NCBI RefSeq assembly: GCF_001580545.1
Contig: NZ_LRBG01000022.1
Coordinates: forward strand, 186,001-250,000
Source: Paraburkholderia monticola
Lineage (GTDB): Bacteria; Pseudomonadota; Gammaproteobacteria; Burkholderiales; Burkholderiaceae
Direction: 5' to 3'
DNA: 64,000 nt
In this document: piece after piece, positions 42,484-51,394 of the stretch
Layout: every line of letters begins with the position of its first letter
How positions within the stretch are numbered: the first letter of the stretch is position 1
Notes under the pieces: generated by a model
The model's database searches: none
Seen by the model: the letters and a program-made list of their open reading frames with translations, nothing else
What the model was told of the DNA's origin: nothing
Program-made: the position numbers and the translations under genes

Positions 42484-43314
42484 ATGAACGCCGATCTTCA
42501 CTGCCACTCCACCGTTTCAGACGGCCAGTTCGCGCCGGCCGACGTCGCGCGCCGCGCGCATGCGAACGGCGTGACGCTGTGGGCGCTCACCGATCACGAC
42601 GAAGTCGGCGGCCAGCGCGAGGCGCGCGCCACGGCCGAGGCACTTGGCATGGACTACCTGAGCGGCGTCGAGATTTCGGTCACGTGGGCCGGGCGTACCG
42701 TGCACATCGTCGGACTCGGCATCGATCCGAGCAGCCAGATCCTGATCGACGGTCTCGCCCGCACGCGCGACGGCCGCGCCGCGCGCGCCGAAGCGATCGG
42801 CGAGCAACTGGCCACGCTCGGCATTCCAGACGCGTACGAGGGTGCGCGGCATTACGTGTCGAATCCCGACATGATGTCGCGCACGCATTTCGCGCGCTTC
42901 ATGGTCGAGCACGGCCACTGCGCGAACACCCAGGAAGTGTTCGACCGCTATCTCGGCGACGGCAAGCCGGCCTGCATCGCGCACCGCTGGGCCAAACTCG
43001 CCGACGCGCTCGGCTGGATTCAGGCCGCGGGCGGCGTCGCGATCGTGGCGCATCCGGGCCGCTACGCCTATTCGCAGCTCGAATTCGACACGTTCTTCGG
43101 TGAATTCATCGACCTTGGCGGCAAGGCAATCGAGGTCGTGACGGGCAGCCACACGCCCGACCAGTACCGCGAATACGCGGACGTCGCGCGTCGCTTCGGC
43201 TTCGAGGCCTCGCGTGGCTCCGACTTCCATGCGCCCGGCGAAGGCCGCATCGAACTCGGCGCGCTGCCGCCGCTACCCGCCGATCTGAAGCCCGTCTGGG
43301 AACGCTGGCTGTGA
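42484..43314 (+). CDS. PHP-domain phosphoesterase, 3',5'-nucleoside bisphosphate phosphatase type
   Basis: 276 residues. The PHP motifs are complete: DLHCHSTVSDGQFAP at the start, TDHDEVGG near 35, EISVTWAGRTVHIVGLG near 65, IVAHPGRYAY near 180 and GSDFHAPGEG near 240. Close to the YciV/RNase AM group that removes 3'-phosphate from pAp and degrades short RNAs. Upstream of the yciO-like gene, an old pairing (yciV-yciO) also seen in enterobacteria. Confidence 0.9.
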   Translation: MNADLHCHSTVSDGQFAPADVARRAHANGVTLWALTDHDEVGGQREARATAEALGMDYLSGVEISVTWAGRTVHIVGLGIDPSSQILIDGLARTRDGRAARAEAIGEQLATLGIPDAYEGARHYVSNPDMMSRTHFARFMVEHGHCANTQEVFDRYLGDGKPACIAHRWAKLADALGWIQAAGGVAIVAHPGRYAYSQLEFDTFFGEFIDLGGKAIEVVTGSHTPDQYREYADVARRFGFEASRGSDFHAPGEGRIELGALPPLPADLKPVWERWL

Positions 43315-43427
43315 GCGCGCGCCGTGCCGCTACGGCACGTCTCGCGCGCGGGCCGGCTGGCTGCGGCACGCGTTGCGCTCGCCGCAGCCCATCCGTCGCA
43401 GTTCGTCTGCTGCCTTCATGAATCTCC

Positions 43428-44063
43428 ATGTCCCAATACTTTCGGCTTCATCCCGACAATCCGCAGCCGCGCCTCGTCAAGCAGGCCGTGCAGATCATCA
43501 ACGACGGCGGCGTGGTCGCGTTGCCGACCGATTCGACCTACGCGCTCGCCTGCCGTCTCGACGACAAGGACGCGGTCGGGCGTCTGCGGCGCATCCGCGG
43601 GCTCGATGAAAAGCAACTGCTGTCGCTACTCGTGCGCGATCTGTCGGAACTCTCTAATTTTGCGATGGTGGACAACTGGCAGTATCGCTTGCTTAAATCG
43701 GTGACGCCGGGCCCGTACGTGTTCGTGCTGCAGGCCACCAAGGAAGTGCCACGGCGCGTGTCGCATCCTTCGCGCAAGACGATCGGCCTGCGGGTGCCGG
43801 ATCATGCGATCACGCTCGCGATTCTCGAGGAGCTCGGCCAGCCGCTGCTCGGCTCGACGCTGATCATGCCCGGCGAAACGGAGCCGCTCAACGATCCCGA
43901 GGAAATCCGGGCGCGGCTCGAAAAGCAGCTCGACCTGGTGATCGACGGCGGCGCGTGCGTGTGCGAGCCGTCCACCGTGATCGATCTGACCGGCTCCGAG
44001 CCGGTGCTGGTGCGGGCAGGGCGCGGCTCTCTCGCGCCGTTCGGCCTCGCGGAAACAGCGTGA
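43428..44063 (+). CDS. L-threonylcarbamoyladenylate synthase family protein (YciO type)
   Basis: 211 residues. YrdC/Sua5-fold protein: NDGGVVALPTDSTYALACRLDDKDA, KQLLSLLVRDLSELSNFA, TPGPYVFVLQATKEVPRR, TIGLRVPDHAITLAI and GSTLIMPGE. Best fit is YciO, a paralog of TsaC; it may or may not carry out t6A synthesis. Between the PHP gene and a site-2 protease gene. Confidence 0.88.
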   Translation: MSQYFRLHPDNPQPRLVKQAVQIINDGGVVALPTDSTYALACRLDDKDAVGRLRRIRGLDEKQLLSLLVRDLSELSNFAMVDNWQYRLLKSVTPGPYVFVLQATKEVPRRVSHPSRKTIGLRVPDHAITLAILEELGQPLLGSTLIMPGETEPLNDPEEIRARLEKQLDLVIDGGACVCEPSTVIDLTGSEPVLVRAGRGSLAPFGLAETA

Positions 44064-44105
44064 GCGCCGTGAGTGAAAGCCGACAGACGTGCGCGAGCGC
44101 GTTGT

Positions 44106-44111
44106 TACAAT
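44106..44111 (+). promoter_or_regulatory. -10 element right before the site-2 protease gene
   Basis: TACAAT ends only 8 bases before the ATG at 44120. If used, the transcript would be leaderless or nearly so. No strong -35. Confidence 0.3.
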
Positions 44112-44119
44112 AGCGAGCT

Positions 44120-44782
44120 ATGGATTCTTCCCTGATACAAACCATTGCGGTGTACGCGCTGCCGGTGATCTTCGCGATCACGCTGCATGAGGCCGCGCAC
44201 GGCTATGTTGCGCGCTGGCTCGGCGACAACACCGCGTACGTGCTCGGCCGCGTGTCGCTGAACCCGATGCGGCACATCGATCCGCTCGGCACGATCGCCA
44301 TTCCGTTGCTGCTGTACTTCGCGACGAGCGGCGCGTTCATGTTCGGCTATGCGAAACCGGTGCCGGTGGCGTTCGGCAATCTGCGCAATCCGCGCTGGGG
44401 CAGCCTGTGGGTCGCGGCAGCCGGACCCGCCTGCAACTTTATCCAGGCGCTCGTCTGGGGCGTGTTCGGCGTCGTGCTCGCGGTGCTCAACGTCAACGAA
44501 CCGTTTTTCACGCGCATGGCGGGCGCGGGCGTCGGCGTGAACCTGGTGCTCGGCGTGCTGAATCTCTTTCCGCTGCCGCCGCTCGACGGCGGCCGCGTGC
44601 TGATGGCGCTGTTGCCGCCGAAGCAATCGATCGCGTTGTCGCGGCTCGAGCCTTACGGGTTTTTCATCGTGATGGCGCTTGTGATGACAGGTACGCTCAC
44701 GCGTTTCTGGCTGAAGCCACTCGTTACGCTCGGCTATGGCGCGATCACCGCAATTCTGACTCCACTTGTTTCGCTTTTCTAA
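44120..44782 (+). CDS. Site-2 protease family zinc metalloprotease (M50)
   Basis: 220 residues, small M50B type. Zinc motif HExxH in ITLHEAAHGYVARWLGD near residue 20, third ligand aspartate in LLPPLDGGRVLMALLP near residue 155. About five transmembrane helices. Cleaves membrane-embedded substrates, possibly a regulator; target unknown. Six bases before trpS, so probably one operon. Confidence 0.9.
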   Translation: MDSSLIQTIAVYALPVIFAITLHEAAHGYVARWLGDNTAYVLGRVSLNPMRHIDPLGTIAIPLLLYFATSGAFMFGYAKPVPVAFGNLRNPRWGSLWVAAAGPACNFIQALVWGVFGVVLAVLNVNEPFFTRMAGAGVGVNLVLGVLNLFPLPPLDGGRVLMALLPPKQSIALSRLEPYGFFIVMALVMTGTLTRFWLKPLVTLGYGAITAILTPLVSLF

Positions 44783-44788
44783 ATAACC

Positions 44789-45991
44789 ATGTTCCCAGAC
44801 CGTATCTTCTCCGGCATGCGGCCCACCGGGTCGTTGCACCTCGGCCACTATCACGGCGTGCTGAAAAACTGGGTGCGACTGCAGTCCGAGTACCCCTGCT
44901 TCTTCTGCGTGGTCGACTGGCACGCGCTGACGACGCACTACGAAACGCCCGAAGTGATCGAAAAGAACGTCTGGGACGTGCTGATCGACTGGCTTGCGTC
45001 CGGCATCGATCCGGCGCAGGCGACGCTGTTCATCCAGAGCAAGGTGCCCGAGCACGCTGAGCTCGCGCTGCTGCTCGGCATGAGCACGCCGCTCGGCTGG
45101 CTCGAACGCGTGCCGACCTACAAGGAGCAGATGGAAAAGCTGAAGGACAAGGACCTGTCCACCTACGGCTTCCTCGGCTACCCGGTGCTGATGGCGGCGG
45201 ACATTCTGCTGTATCGCGGCTCGCTCGTGCCGGTCGGTGAGGACCAGGTGCCGCACGTCGAGATGACGCGCGAAATCGCGCGCCGCTTCAACTACCTGTA
45301 TGGTCGCGAGCCGGGCTTCGAGGACAAGGCTAACGAAGCCGCGAAGAAACTCGGCGGCAAGCGCTCGAAGCTTTATCACGAGTTGCGCAACGCGTATCAG
45401 CAGGAAGGCGACGACGAAGCGCTCGAACGTGCGCGGGCGATGCTGCAGGAATCGCAGAGCCTGTCGATGAGCGATCGCGAGCGCCTGTTCGGCTATCTGG
45501 AAGGCTCGCGCAAGATCATCCTCGTCGAGCCGCAGGCGATGCTGACCGAGGCGTCGCGCATGCCGGGTCTCGACGGCCAGAAAATGTCGAAGTCGTACGG
45601 CAACACGATCGGCCTGCGTGAAGACGCCGAAACGATCACGAAGAAAGTCCGCACGATGCCGACCGACCCCGCGCGCGTGCGCCGCACCGATCCGGGCGAT
45701 CCGGACAAGTGCCCGGTGTGGCAGCTGCACCAGGTCTATACCGACGAAGCGACGCACGAGTGGGTGCAGAAGGGCTGCCGCTCGGCGGGCATCGGTTGTC
45801 TCGAATGCAAGCAGCCGGTCATCGAAGGAATCCTGCGTGAGCAGCAACCGATGCTCGAGCGCGCGCAGAAGTACATGGACGACCCGTCGCTGTTGCGCGC
45901 GATCGTCGCCGACGGCTGCGACAAGGCGCGTCGCTTCGCGACCGAAACGATGCGCGACGTCCGCGAGGCGATGGGGCTGTCGTACAACTGA
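44789..45991 (+). CDS. trpS: Tryptophanyl-tRNA synthetase, long form with a candidate 4Fe-4S motif
   Basis: Class I synthetase that charges tRNA-Trp. 400 residues, about 65 more than E. coli TrpRS. Rossmann motifs TGSLHLGHYHG (HIGH-like) and KMSKSYGN are present. The extra length is an insertion at about 185-257 (ANEAAKKLGGKRSKLYHEL to RKIILVEPQA). Cys308, Cys330, Cys337 and Cys340 form C-x21-C-x6-C-x2-C in the anticodon-binding part, close to the C-x22-C-x6-C-x2-C cluster motif of Thermotoga maritima TrpRS. Cluster binding is inferred. Follows the site-2 protease gene by six bases. Confidence 0.95.
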   Translation: MFPDRIFSGMRPTGSLHLGHYHGVLKNWVRLQSEYPCFFCVVDWHALTTHYETPEVIEKNVWDVLIDWLASGIDPAQATLFIQSKVPEHAELALLLGMSTPLGWLERVPTYKEQMEKLKDKDLSTYGFLGYPVLMAADILLYRGSLVPVGEDQVPHVEMTREIARRFNYLYGREPGFEDKANEAAKKLGGKRSKLYHELRNAYQQEGDDEALERARAMLQESQSLSMSDRERLFGYLEGSRKIILVEPQAMLTEASRMPGLDGQKMSKSYGNTIGLREDAETITKKVRTMPTDPARVRRTDPGDPDKCPVWQLHQVYTDEATHEWVQKGCRSAGIGCLECKQPVIEGILREQQPMLERAQKYMDDPSLLRAIVADGCDKARRFATETMRDVREAMGLSYN

Positions 45992-46027
45992 TGCGCACTC
46001 GAGGCGCCACACGGCCACACGGCAGCG

Positions 46028-46630
46028 ATGAGCACTCCCGTTACCAGCGGCTTGCACGGCCTCGGTGAACCGTCGCGCTGGGTGCGTCATTGGGCGCACC
46101 TGGTCGCGCCGGGCGGCGCGGTGCTCGACGTGGCGTCGGGTGCCGGGCGGCACGCGCGCTTTTTTGCGTCGCTCGGCCATCCGGTCACCGCGATCGATCG
46201 CGACGCTGCCGCGCTCGACCTGCTGCGTGACGCGCCGCTCGTCACGCCGCTCATGGCCGACCTCGAAGGCGCGCCGTGGCCGTTACCCGGCGATGCGACG
46301 TTCGCCGCCGTCGTCGTGACCAACTATCTGCACCGGCCGCTCTTTCCGCAGTTGCTGCGCGCGCTCGCACCGGGCGGCGTACTGGTTTACGAGACCTTCG
46401 CGCAAGGAAACGAAAGCGTCGGCAAGCCGTCCAATCCGGCGTTTTTGCTGACGCCCGGTGAGCTGCTCGACAGGGTGCGGGGCGAGTTGCGGGTGGTCGC
46501 ATTTCAGGACGGATTTCTCGCGAGGCCGCGTCCCGCCTACATTCAGCGCATCTGTGCAGTTCGGGAGGCGGCGCCTGTGAATGACCGCGCGCGGGCAACA
46601 TCACCGCCTTGTTACGAGTTGGCTGGCTAA
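46028..46630 (+). CDS. Class I SAM-dependent methyltransferase
   Basis: 200 residues. SAM-binding motif I in VLDVASGAGRHARFFASLG, with the acidic residue at AIDRDAAALDLL, and motif IV-like ATFAAVVVTNYLHRPLFP. Resembles TehB-like small methyltransferases; substrate unknown. In the trpS-dapA interval, same direction. Confidence 0.87.
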   Translation: MSTPVTSGLHGLGEPSRWVRHWAHLVAPGGAVLDVASGAGRHARFFASLGHPVTAIDRDAAALDLLRDAPLVTPLMADLEGAPWPLPGDATFAAVVVTNYLHRPLFPQLLRALAPGGVLVYETFAQGNESVGKPSNPAFLLTPGELLDRVRGELRVVAFQDGFLARPRPAYIQRICAVREAAPVNDRARATSPPCYELAG

Positions 46631-46635
46631 TCCGC

Positions 46636-46641
46636 TACAAT
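46636..46641 (+). promoter_or_regulatory. dapA: -10 element before dapA
   Basis: TACAAT 32 bases before the dapA ATG. The nearest TTGTTA lies 21 bases upstream, too far for a normal -35. Confidence 0.35.
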
Positions 46642-46673
46642 CGCGGTTTACCTGATCAAATTCATGGCTTTTC

Positions 46674-47591
<918 letters not shown>

Positions 47592-47714
47592 ACGCCCAGA
47601 TCGTCCAGACGCCCGCGCAAGACCGCCACCGGCATTTCATTAACCGACGTCGCTTCAGCCCACGTTCCCGGCAGACCGAACGAGGCATCGCGTTCCAGCA
47701 TCACGAAGGACCTC

Positions 47715-48854
47715 ATGAAACGTTCCGCACTTTCCCTCCACGCAACCCGCATGGCGGCGCTGGCGCTTGCCCTGTCGACACTCGCCGGCTGTGACACGCT
47801 GAACGACTGGTTCGCTTCCGACCGGGTCGACTACAAGGCCACGCCGACCGCGCCGCCGCTCGCGGTGCCGAGCGACCTGAGCACGTCGCCGAACGACCAG
47901 CGCTATGTGGCGCCGGCCGCCAATCTGGCGCTCGGCGGCACGCCGACGCGCGCTGTCACGGCGGCCGGCAACGCGACCGAAGGCCAGCCGAACGCGCAGG
48001 ATCCGCTCGGCATGCATATCGAGCGCGACGGCGACCGTCGTTGGCTCGTCGTGGACGGCCGCTCGCCGGAACAACTGTGGCCGCAGTTGCAGGAGTTCTG
48101 GCAGGAGAACGGCTTCGTGCTGAAGACGGACGCTCCCGCCACCGGCATCATGACGACCGACTGGGCGGAAAACCGGGCGAACATTCCGGACGACTGGTTC
48201 CGTCGCACGGTCGGCAAGGTCATCGACTTCGCCTATTCGTCTGGCACCCGCGACAGTTTCCGCACGTTGGTGTCGCGTGGCGCGGACAACGCGACCGACA
48301 TCTCGATCACGCATAGCGCGATGGAAGAAGTGATGACCGGGCAGGACAAGACGTCGTCGCGCTGGGAAGAGCGTCCGCGCGATCCGGCGCTCGAGGCGCT
48401 GTTCCTCGCCAAGCTGATGCAGAAGTTCGGTCTGACCGAAGCGCAGTCGAAGCAACTGCTGACCGACGCGCGACCGGCCGCCGCGCCGGTCACGCTCGAG
48501 CAGAACGCCGGAGCATCGACGCTCGATCTGCAGGAGTCGTTCGACCGCGCCTGGCTGCGTGTGGGCCTCGCGCTGGATCGCACCAACTTTACGGTCGACA
48601 ATCGCGATCGCGAGAAGGGCATCTACTACGTGCGCTACGCGGATTCGATGCAGGAACTGAAGAAGGAAGGCCTGCTCGGCAAGCTGTTCTACAGCGGCAA
48701 TTCGACGCGCAAGCCGGGCCAGGAATTCCTCGTCAACGTGCGCGCGAAGGGCGACGCTGTCACACAGGTCGCGGTCGTCGACGCGAACGGGCAGATCGAC
48801 ACGTCCTCGGACGCCCAGCGCATCGTGTCGCTGCTGCACGCGCAACTGAACTAG
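47715..48854 (+). CDS. bamC: Outer membrane protein assembly factor BamC
   Basis: Lipoprotein of the BAM complex. 379 residues. Signal peptide ending STLAGC, lipidated Cys26, then the BamC unstructured N-terminal segment (DTLNDWFASDRVDYKATPTAPPLAVPSDLS) and two helix-grip domains (HIERDGDRRWLVVDGRSPEQLWPQLQEFWQENGFVL; FDRAWLRVGLALDRTNFTVDNRDREKGIYYVRY). Between dapA and an MBL hydrolase gene. Confidence 0.94.
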   Translation: MKRSALSLHATRMAALALALSTLAGCDTLNDWFASDRVDYKATPTAPPLAVPSDLSTSPNDQRYVAPAANLALGGTPTRAVTAAGNATEGQPNAQDPLGMHIERDGDRRWLVVDGRSPEQLWPQLQEFWQENGFVLKTDAPATGIMTTDWAENRANIPDDWFRRTVGKVIDFAYSSGTRDSFRTLVSRGADNATDISITHSAMEEVMTGQDKTSSRWEERPRDPALEALFLAKLMQKFGLTEAQSKQLLTDARPAAAPVTLEQNAGASTLDLQESFDRAWLRVGLALDRTNFTVDNRDREKGIYYVRYADSMQELKKEGLLGKLFYSGNSTRKPGQEFLVNVRAKGDAVTQVAVVDANGQIDTSSDAQRIVSLLHAQLN

Positions 48855-48861
48855 GCGAGCC

Positions 48862-49635
48862 GTGCGCTTCGCAAGCCTCGGCAGCGGCAGTGAAGGTAAC
48901 GCGCTGCTGGTCGAGGCGCACAGCGGCTCGACCACCACGCGCGTGCTGCTCGATTGCGGTTTTTCCGCGCGCGAGGTCGAGCGGCGTCTCACGCGGCTCG
49001 GCGCCAGCGCCGAGCAACTCGATGCGATCCTGATCACGCATGAGCATAGCGACCACATCGGCAGCGCATTGACGCTGGCGCGCAAGTGGTCGATTCCGCT
49101 GTACATGAGCTGGGGCACCGCGCGCGCGGTGGGCGCCGACGAAGCCGACGTCGACCTGCAGGTGCTGTGGGGCGACGAGGCGGTGGCGATTGGCGAGCTC
49201 AGCGTCCTTCCTTATACCGTTCCGCACGACGCTCGAGAACCGCTGCAATACGTATTCTCGAATGGCGCGAGCCGGCTCGGCGTGTTGACCGATGTCGGCA
49301 CGTCCACGCCGCATATCAGCGCGGTGCTCAGTGGCTGTGACGCTCTCGTGCTCGAATGCAATCACGACGTGCAGATGCTCGCAGGCAGTCGTTATCCTCC
49401 GTCGCTGAAGGCGCGCATCGGTGGCAATCACGGGCATCTGAACAATGATGCGGCGGCTGAAATCCTGGCGTCGCTCGACCGCTCGCGTCTGCGGCATCTG
49501 GTCGCCGCGCATCTGAGCCAGCAGAACAATCTGCCAGACCTTGCGCGGGCGGCGCTGGCGGACGTGCTAGGCGCAGCGCCCACAGAGGTGGTGGTCGCGT
49601 CGCAGAGCGAAGGTTTTGCGTGGTTGACGCTGTGA
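48862..49635 (+). CDS. MBL fold metallo-hydrolase (YycJ-like)
   Basis: 257 residues. Metal-binding motif THEHSDHIGSAL near residue 58, then VPHDAREPLQYVFS, LTDVGTSTPHI, LECNHDVQML and HLSQQNNLP. Similar to YycJ/WalJ-type hydrolases; substrate unknown. Starts with GTG, seven bases after bamC, so translationally linked. Confidence 0.9.
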   Translation: MRFASLGSGSEGNALLVEAHSGSTTTRVLLDCGFSAREVERRLTRLGASAEQLDAILITHEHSDHIGSALTLARKWSIPLYMSWGTARAVGADEADVDLQVLWGDEAVAIGELSVLPYTVPHDAREPLQYVFSNGASRLGVLTDVGTSTPHISAVLSGCDALVLECNHDVQMLAGSRYPPSLKARIGGNHGHLNNDAAAEILASLDRSRLRHLVAAHLSQQNNLPDLARAALADVLGAAPTEVVVASQSEGFAWLTL

Positions 49636-49696
49636 ATCTGACGCCGGGGTGAGTTCCGATTGCGCGTCCCGGCACGCATCAAGCTGTCATGTAATG

Positions 49697-49732
49697 AAAA
49701 AAGCCCATAACGAGCAATCGTTATGGGCTTTT
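49697..49732. terminator. Bidirectional Rho-independent terminator
   Basis: AAAGCCCATAACGA-GCAA-TCGTTATGGGCTTT, a long stem with a GNRA-like loop, A tract on one side and T tract on the other, between the convergent MBL hydrolase and YccA genes. Confidence 0.92.
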
Positions 49733-49781
49733 ACTTTGGGCATCGAGCGCGGCGGGGGTTACGCCGCGCGATGGGTCAGAC

Positions 49782-50480
49782 TTAATTGCGGTTGCCGCCG
49801 AAAATGCCGAGCAGTGCAAGCAGGTTGACGAACACGTTATACAGATCCAGGTAGATCGCGAGCGTCGCGGTGATGTAGTTCGTCTCGCCGCCGTTCACGA
49901 CGCGCTGCACGTCGAACATGATGTAGGCGGAGAAGATCACGATTGCCATGACCGAAACCGTCAGCATCAGCGCTGGCAGTTGCAGAAACACGTTCGCGAC
50001 CGAAGCCAGCAGGATCACGATCACGCCCATGAAGAGCCACTTGCCGAGGCCCGAGAAGTCGCGCTTGCTGACGGTTGCGATGGTCGCCATGGCCGCAAAG
50101 ATCACACCAGTGCCACCAAACGCGAGCATGATCAGCGACGGGCCGTTCGAGAAGCCGAGCACGAACGCGAGGATGCGCGACAGCATCAGCCCCATAAAGA
50201 ACGTGAAGCCGAGCAGGACGAAGACGCCGACGGCGCTGTCCTTGGTGCGCTGGATTGCGAACATGAAGCCGAAGGCGATCGCAAAGAACGCCAGCATGCT
50301 CATGGCGGGGCTGGTGGCGGCGAACAGCGAGAAGCCGGTGGCGAGGCCGACCCACGCGCCCAGGACCGTCGGAATCATGGATAGCGCGAGCAGCCAGTAG
50401 GTGTTCCGTAGCACGCGGTTGCGCGTTTCGGCCGTGCTGACGGCGCCGTTGCGGCCAAACATATACGGATGTTCGTTCAT
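49782..50480 (-). CDS. Bax inhibitor-1/YccA family membrane protein
   Basis: 232 residues, about seven transmembrane helices (LLALSMIPTVLGAWVGLA, AMSMLAFFAIAFGFMFAI, GVFVLLGFTFFMGLMLS, LIMLAFGGTGVIFAAMATIATV, WLFMGVIVILLASVANVFL, LMLTVSVMAIVIFSAYIMFD and the C-terminal YLDLYNVFVNLLALLG). Conserved YIMFDVQRVVNGG. YccA interacts with FtsH in E. coli, which is of interest since hflK and hflC are in this window. Divergent from ndk. Confidence 0.92.
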   Translation of the reverse strand: MNEHPYMFGRNGAVSTAETRNRVLRNTYWLLALSMIPTVLGAWVGLATGFSLFAATSPAMSMLAFFAIAFGFMFAIQRTKDSAVGVFVLLGFTFFMGLMLSRILAFVLGFSNGPSLIMLAFGGTGVIFAAMATIATVSKRDFSGLGKWLFMGVIVILLASVANVFLQLPALMLTVSVMAIVIFSAYIMFDVQRVVNGGETNYITATLAIYLDLYNVFVNLLALLGIFGGNRN

Positions 50481-50696
50481 GGTCTCTCCTTACCTCGGAA
50501 GCGTGTGTGTCGAGATGGTGATACGGCAATTCGCGAAGCGCCTGCGGGCGCAACGTTCATCCGTAAGATTAGCGCGGCGGAGCGGAGTTTCAATACCCTC
50601 CAGTCGCCCACATGGCCTACGCTACCAGTATTTTGCACCCTTTGCTTTGAAGCTTTCAGTTCCGTAAGGGTTCAATCGCAATGATACACGGGAACA

Positions 50697-50705
50697 TGCT
50701 ACAAT
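50697..50705 (+). promoter_or_regulatory. ndk: Extended -10 element of the ndk promoter
   Basis: TGC-TACAAT, an extended -10, 46 bases before the ndk ATG; no strong -35, as is usual for extended -10 promoters. Confidence 0.5.
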
Positions 50706-50751
50706 AGCGGATTCATTTGAATCTGTAACCTCTTAATTTTTTGGAGTTTTT

Positions 50752-51177
50752 ATGGCGATCGAACGCACCCTGTCGATTATCAAGCCGGACGCAGTGGCCA
50801 AGAACGTGATCGGCCAGATCTACACCCGTTTTGAAAACGCGGGTCTGAAGATCGTGGCATCGCGCATGGTTCATCTGTCGCGTGCTGACGCCGAGAAGTT
50901 CTACGCTGTGCACGCAGCACGTCCGTTCTTCAAGGACCTCGTCGAATTCATGATTTCCGGCCCGGTGGTCGTCCAGGCGCTGGAAGGCGAAAACGCAATC
51001 CTGAAGCACCGTGACCTGATGGGCGCGACGGATCCGAAGAAGGCAGAGAAGGGTACGATCCGCGCCGACTTCGCCGATAGCATCGACGCGAACGCCGTGC
51101 ACGGCTCGGACGCGGCGGAAACGGCTGCGGTTGAAATCGCGTTCTTCTTCCCCCAGGTCAACGTCTATTCGCGTTGA
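50752..51177 (+). CDS. ndk: Nucleoside diphosphate kinase
   Basis: Balances NTP pools. 141 residues. MAIERTLSIIKPDAVAKNVIG at the start and the active-site histidine in NAVHGSDAAETA near residue 117. TTGGAG lies upstream of the ATG. First of the ndk-rlmN-rodZ-ispG-hisS-yfgM-bamB-der cluster. Confidence 0.97.
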   Translation: MAIERTLSIIKPDAVAKNVIGQIYTRFENAGLKIVASRMVHLSRADAEKFYAVHAARPFFKDLVEFMISGPVVVQALEGENAILKHRDLMGATDPKKAEKGTIRADFADSIDANAVHGSDAAETAAVEIAFFFPQVNVYSR

Positions 51178-51338
51178 GCGCCTCGCGCTGATGTCAGGCA
51201 CTGACTTCAGTTGCGTCTCGCAAGCCGTCCTTCGCGTGGCGCGTTTCGTGCAGCCGAGTTGTTTTATCGCATGAATCGCGCGCGGGGCACGGCAAAGTAG
51301 TAAGGTAAAAGCAGCAGGAACGGGCGCGAACGGCAAGG

Positions 51339-51364
51339 CGTTCATGCAGCTTGTTGCATGAACG
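51339..51364. repeat. Perfect 10-base inverted repeat in the rlmN leader
   Basis: CGTTCATGCA-GCTTGT-TGCATGAACG, 15 bases before the first possible rlmN start (51380) and 30 bases before the second. No T tract follows. It could be an RNA hairpin or an operator. Confidence 0.5.
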
Positions 51365-51394
51365 TAGTCTCGCACTGAAATGGCAGGATTCGAT

